Part shown: positions 6,165 through 8,794 of the stretch, in pieces
Layout: every line of letters starts with the position of its first letter
How positions within the stretch are numbered: position 1 is the stretch's first letter
DNA from: Candidatus Dormiibacterota bacterium
Lineage (GTDB): Bacteria; Chloroflexota; Dormibacteria; Dormibacterales; Dormibacteraceae
DNA length: 8,794 bases
Assembly (NCBI GenBank): GCA_955652585.1
Contig: CATPBF010000146.1
Coordinates: forward strand, 1 to 8,794
Reading direction: 5' to 3'
Translations under genes and position numbers: made by a program
Notes under the pieces: generated by a model
Told to the model about the DNA's origin: nothing
The model's database searches: none
Seen by the model: only the letters and a program-made list of their open reading frames with translations

Positions 6165-6803
6165 TTAAGGACGCGGGCCGAAGAGCGCCTGGCCGAGGCG
6201 CAGCATCGTGCTCCCGGCGGCCACGGCCGCCTCGAAGTCGCCGCTCATGCCCATAGAAAGGACGGGCAGCGCTTTGCCCAGCCGCTGTTCGGCCTCGTCT
6301 CGGAGCCGGCGCAGCTCCTTGAACGCGGGTGTGGGATCGCCATGCGATGGACCCATGGCCATGAGGCCCTTGAGGTCGAGCAAGCCGGCAGTGGCGGTGA
6401 TCACGTCCAGAGCCTGCTCCGGGTCGACGCCGGATTTCTGCGGCTCCCGAGCGACGTTGACCTCGACCAGCGCCGCCATACCCTCATCCACGCGAGCGAG
6501 CGCCGCGGCCAGCCTGGTCGAGTCGACCGTCTGGATCATCGCGAAGTGCTCGACGGTGATTCGAACTTTGTTCGTCTGCAGGTGGCCGATCAAGTGCCAG
6601 GTCCCGGCCTTGACGGCCTCCATCTTCGCCACCCCTTCGTGGACCCTGTTTTCGCCAAGGATCTTCAGGCCGGCGTCCAGCGCGGATCGGCACACTTCGG
6701 GTCCGAAGCCTTTGGTCACGGCGACGATCGTGATCTCGTCCGGGTCCCCGCCAGCGCGTGAGATGCGTTCGCGAACTGCTGCCAGATTTTCTGCGACGTT
6801 CAC
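6165..6803 (-). CDS. yggS: YggS/PROSC-family PLP homeostasis protein
   Basis: YggS is a cytosolic pyridoxal-phosphate-binding TIM-barrel protein with an alanine-racemase-like N-domain fold and no known enzymatic activity; it buffers PLP and affects amino-acid metabolism. The product is 212 aa, near the usual 220-235. The PLP lysine is Lys31 in IVAVTKGF (26-33). Other family landmarks are ILGENRVHEG (48-57), TWHLIGHLQTNKV (68-80), GLMAMGP and the C-terminal phosphate-binding SMGMSGDFEAAV with STMLRLGQALFG. The usual GENY-x-QE motif appears as GENRVHE. The start is GTG at 6803-6801, overlapping the pgeF stop by 4 nt (GTGA), which implies translational coupling. The pgeF-yggS pairing is standard in division clusters. 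Confidence 0.96.
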   Translation of the reverse strand: MNVAENLAAVRERISRAGGDPDEITIVAVTKGFGPEVCRSALDAGLKILGENRVHEGVAKMEAVKAGTWHLIGHLQTNKVRITVEHFAMIQTVDSTRLAAALARVDEGMAALVEVNVAREPQKSGVDPEQALDVITATAGLLDLKGLMAMGPSHGDPTPAFKELRRLRDEAEQRLGKALPVLSMGMSGDFEAAVAAGSTMLRLGQALFGPRP

Positions 6804-7513
6804 CGCAACGCGACTATCCCGCCGAAACGGGTGCCATCAGCGCTGCGGCGGTGCGACGGCAGATAGTCCGTCTCCTTGGTGCACAGCCCGATGACGTCGA
6901 CTTCTGTCACGCCTTCCGCCTCTAGTTGAGCGCGGTTCGCCGCCGCGAGGTCGAGCAGGAAGCGGTCTCCGGCTCCGCGGCGCACGAACTGCGAATCGAA
7001 CTGGCTCGCAACCTCCTCCCCCACCTCGTAGCAGCGGCCGCAGATCCCCGGTCCGATGCCGGCTCTGACATGCGCGGGATCGGTCCCGTACTCGTCCCGC
7101 AGTTTCGCAAGAGCGGCCGGTCCCACCCGCGCCACCGTCCCGCGCCAGCCCGCATGTGCGAGCGCCGCGCACCGGTGCTCGGGATCCCACAGCACGATCG
7201 GGTAGCAGTCGGCAAACGTCGCGAACAACGCCACGCCGCGGCGATCCGTGACCAACGCATCTACTCCCCTCACCACGTCCAGGTGCTCGTCGACCCGCGC
7301 AACTTCGTTGCCATGAACCGCGCCCGCCACGGTGAGCGGCTCAGCGTCGATGCCGAGCGCGCGCGCGAACTGGCGGCGTGACGCCATCACGGCCTCCGGG
7401 TCGGGCGCATGGGTCAAGCCCATCGAACCAAGGGACATAGTCGAGAAGCCGTGGACGAGACCAGGCTCAGCCTCGAGGCTGGGAATCGTCAGCAGCTGGG
7501 GGGTCGAACCCAC
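6800..7513 (-). CDS. pgeF: PgeF/YfiH-family multicopper-like purine nucleoside phosphorylase (laccase-domain protein)
   Basis: This is a DUF152/YfiH-family protein. Members bind a single metal through a His-Cys-His set and have been reported as polyphenol oxidases, purine nucleoside phosphorylase/adenosine deaminases (human FAMIN relatives), or peptidoglycan-editing factor (PgeF). The product is 237 aa, normal length. The metal ligands are visible: His67 in VAGAVHGNEV, Cys103 in FADCYPIVLWDPE and His120 in LAHAGWRGTV. GIGPGICGRCYEVG and a C-terminal CTKETDYLPSHRRS also fit the family. The start is GTG at 7513-7511, preceded immediately by GAAAGG, which is very close for a ribosome site, so the exact start is uncertain. 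It lies 9 nt after the nrdR stop and in the same frame. Its end overlaps yggS by 4 nt. Which activity applies here cannot be read from the sequence. Confidence 0.95.
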   Translation of the reverse strand: MGSTPQLLTIPSLEAEPGLVHGFSTMSLGSMGLTHAPDPEAVMASRRQFARALGIDAEPLTVAGAVHGNEVARVDEHLDVVRGVDALVTDRRGVALFATFADCYPIVLWDPEHRCAALAHAGWRGTVARVGPAALAKLRDEYGTDPAHVRAGIGPGICGRCYEVGEEVASQFDSQFVRRGAGDRFLLDLAAANRAQLEAEGVTEVDVIGLCTKETDYLPSHRRSADGTRFGGIVALR

Positions 7514-7522
7514 CCTTTCAGC

Positions 7523-7984
7523 CTACGGGCGTCGGGAGCTGAGGACCTGTTCGATCTCGCGCTTGACTTGCTGGAGGTCCATGAACTCTCGGTAAACGGA
7601 CGCGAAGCGTATGTAGGCGACCTCGTCCAGGTCGCGTAGGCGGTCCATAACCATCTCGCCGATCTCTCCGCTGGGGATCTCGACGCGCCCGGAGCGCCGC
7701 AGCTCCGCCTCGATGTCGTCGACGATCGCGCGCAGCCGCTCCGGCGAGATGTCGCGCTTCTCGGTCGCCTTCTTGAGCCCCGTGAAGAGCTTCTGCGGGT
7801 CGAAGTCCTCGCGACGCCCGTCCTTCTTGGTGACGTAGAACGGCACCGCTTCGATCCGTTCATAGGTTGTGAAGCGCTGCCCGCATTGCAGGCATTCACG
7901 CCGGCGGCGGATCGCCTCCCCGACCTCAGAGTCGCGGGAGTCGACCACCTTCAGGTCGTGGTGACCGCAGTACGGGCAGCGCAT
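7523..7984 (-). CDS. nrdR: Transcriptional repressor NrdR
   Basis: NrdR is a zinc-ribbon/ATP-cone repressor that senses ATP/dATP and represses ribonucleotide reductase genes by binding NrdR boxes. The product is 153 aa, the standard length. The N-terminal zinc ribbon has Cys3/Cys6 (CPYC) and Cys31/Cys34 (CLQC) around DSRDSEVGEAIRRRREC, followed by RFTTYERIE. The ATP-cone (about residues 47-137) has VTKKDGRREDFD and ends with VAYIRFASVYREFMD. ATG at 7984-7982 lies 15 nt after the ftsZ stop; an AGGA overlapping that stop is a rather distant Shine-Dalgarno candidate. No ribonucleotide reductase gene and no obvious NrdR box lie in the window. Its place next to ftsZ suggests co-expression of dNTP control with division. 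Confidence 0.97.
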   Translation of the reverse strand: MRCPYCGHHDLKVVDSRDSEVGEAIRRRRECLQCGQRFTTYERIEAVPFYVTKKDGRREDFDPQKLFTGLKKATEKRDISPERLRAIVDDIEAELRRSGRVEIPSGEIGEMVMDRLRDLDEVAYIRFASVYREFMDLQQVKREIEQVLSSRRP

Positions 7985-7999
7985 CGTTTACGAGTATTC

Positions 8000-8794
8000 C
8001 TACATCCGGTTGCGGAGAAACGCGGGGATGTTGATGTCGCCAAGGTCCTCGGCGCCAAACTCCGGCCGCTCGAAGGTCGTCCGGCTGCGGATCTCCTGCT
8101 TGGCCTCGCTCTGGGTCTTGCCACCGAATCCGGTGGCGATGACCGTGATCTTGATCTCGCCCTGCATCGTGTCGTCGCGGACGACGCCGAAGATGATATT
8201 GGCGCCCGGGTCGGCCGCCGAGCGCACGATCTCGGCCGCCTTCTGCACTTCCTGCAAGGTGATGTCCTTGCCGGCGGTGATGTTGAAAAGGATGCCCTTG
8301 GCGCCGTCGATCGACGTTTCCAGCAACGGGCTGGAGACCGCCTGCTTGGCGGCGTCCTCGGCGCGCGAATCGCCGGCGCCGTGGCCGATGCCCATGAGCG
8401 CTTCGCCGGCGTTCTCCATGATCGCCTTCACGTCGGCGAAGTCGAGGTTGATGACGCCGGGCTGCGTGACCAGGTCGGAGATGCCCTGGACGCCCTGGCG
8501 GAGCACGTCGTCCGCCATCCGGAAGGCTTCCTCGAGCGTAGTTTTCGAGTTCGCCACCTGGGCCAGGCGGTCGTTCGGGATGACAATCAGCGCGTCGACC
8601 TGGCTGCGCAGGGCCTTGATCCCTTCCTCGGCGGTGTCGTTGCGGATGCGCCCCTCGAACGCGAAGGGTCGCGTGACCACGCCGATGGTCAGCGCGCCGG
8701 CTTCCTTCGCCAGCTCGGCCACGATGGCCGCCGACCCCGTGCCGGTGCCGCCACCCATGCCGGCGGTGATGAACACCATGTCTGAGTCCTGGAC
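8000..8794 (-). CDS. ftsZ: Cell division protein FtsZ (5' end outside window)
   Basis: FtsZ is the tubulin-like GTPase that forms the division ring at midcell. The visible part is 264 residues; the frame stays open through the window edge (VQDSD before MVFITAG), so about 100 N-terminal residues lie outside and the Met codon at 8779 is internal. The tubulin signature GMGGGTGTG is at once visible, followed by VVTRPFAFEG, IVIPNDRL, and the T7 catalytic loop NLDFADVKAIM, then GIGHGAGDSRAEDAAKQA and VIATGF. The protein ends in INIPAFLRNRM, matching the conserved C-terminal peptide that binds membrane anchors such as FtsA or SepF. The linker between IATGF and that peptide is only about 30 residues, shorter than the roughly 50 of E. 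coli. nrdR follows after 15 nt. Confidence 0.98.
   Translation of the reverse strand, partial: VQDSDMVFITAGMGGGTGTGSAAIVAELAKEAGALTIGVVTRPFAFEGRIRNDTAEEGIKALRSQVDALIVIPNDRLAQVANSKTTLEEAFRMADDVLRQGVQGISDLVTQPGVINLDFADVKAIMENAGEALMGIGHGAGDSRAEDAAKQAVSSPLLETSIDGAKGILFNITAGKDITLQEVQKAAEIVRSAADPGANIIFGVVRDDTMQGEIKITVIATGFGGKTQSEAKQEIRSRTTFERPEFGAEDLGDINIPAFLRNRM

Noticed and set aside
4854..6761. A 635-codon open frame on the plus strand running across the ileS 5' end, the T-box, yggT and most of yggS.
   Set aside because: It is antisense to four well-supported features, its translation is rich in Arg, His, Asp and Gly with no recognisable domain, and such frames are expected opposite GC-rich genes with biased third positions.
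7886..8785. A 299-codon plus-strand open frame opposite ftsZ.
   Set aside because: It is the antisense shadow of the highly conserved ftsZ coding sequence, with no domain of its own.
1..8794. A new defence, mobile or secondary-metabolism system.
   Set aside because: All genes are conserved housekeeping families in a recognisable order; there are no integrases, transposases, repeats of CRISPR type, attachment sites or unexplained gaps over 300 bases.

Overview
This is a GC-rich bacterial chromosome segment in which all ten genes I can support lie on the minus strand. In transcription order (right to left) they are ftsZ (5' end outside the window), nrdR, pgeF, yggS, yggT, then a T-box leader and ileS, lspA, rluD, gmk and coaBC (3' end outside the window). 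There are no mobile elements, CRISPR arrays, tRNA or rRNA genes. The many long open frames on the plus strand are GC-driven shadows.

The ftsZ-pgeF-yggS-yggT-ileS-lspA-rluD order is the end of the division/cell-wall cluster as found in Gram-positive-type and related Terrabacteria lineages. The high GC content, the type 2 (eukaryote-like) IleRS and a T-box on ileS suggest a Chloroflexota/Dormibacterota-like or actinobacterial-like organism, probably environmental. I cannot fix the phylum from this window. Compared with the usual cluster, sepF and divIVA are absent between yggS and ileS, nrdR sits directly after ftsZ, and rpoZ is absent between gmk and coaBC.

Region by region: (1) 8794-6165 is a tight run of ftsZ, nrdR, pgeF and yggS, with gaps of 15 and 9 nt and a 4-nt overlap. 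(2) 6164-6096 is a short spacer with a strong inverted repeat and no U-tract, followed by the small membrane protein gene yggT. (3) 5837-5577 holds a T-box riboswitch, with a good -10 hexamer just upstream near the end of yggT, so ileS and the genes after it can be transcribed on their own. The T-box has an ATC (Ile) specifier, a full-length Stem I and a canonical T-box bulge. It ends in a hairpin that hides the ileS ribosome binding site, so it appears to control translation rather than termination. (4) 5576-1 carries ileS, lspA, rluD, gmk and coaBC, packed with 0-17 nt spacing and an ATGA overlap.

The genes are housekeeping: division (FtsZ), dNTP-synthesis control (NrdR), nucleoside/PLP maintenance (PgeF, YggS), isoleucyl-tRNA charging, lipoprotein maturation, 23S rRNA pseudouridylation, GMP phosphorylation and CoA synthesis. 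I found no new multi-gene system. The points worth a second look are the T-box architecture, an altered class I signature (A-T-H-H) in IleRS, a Ser in place of the expected catalytic Cys in the CoaC domain, and an rluD reading frame with no standard start codon ahead of its S4 domain.
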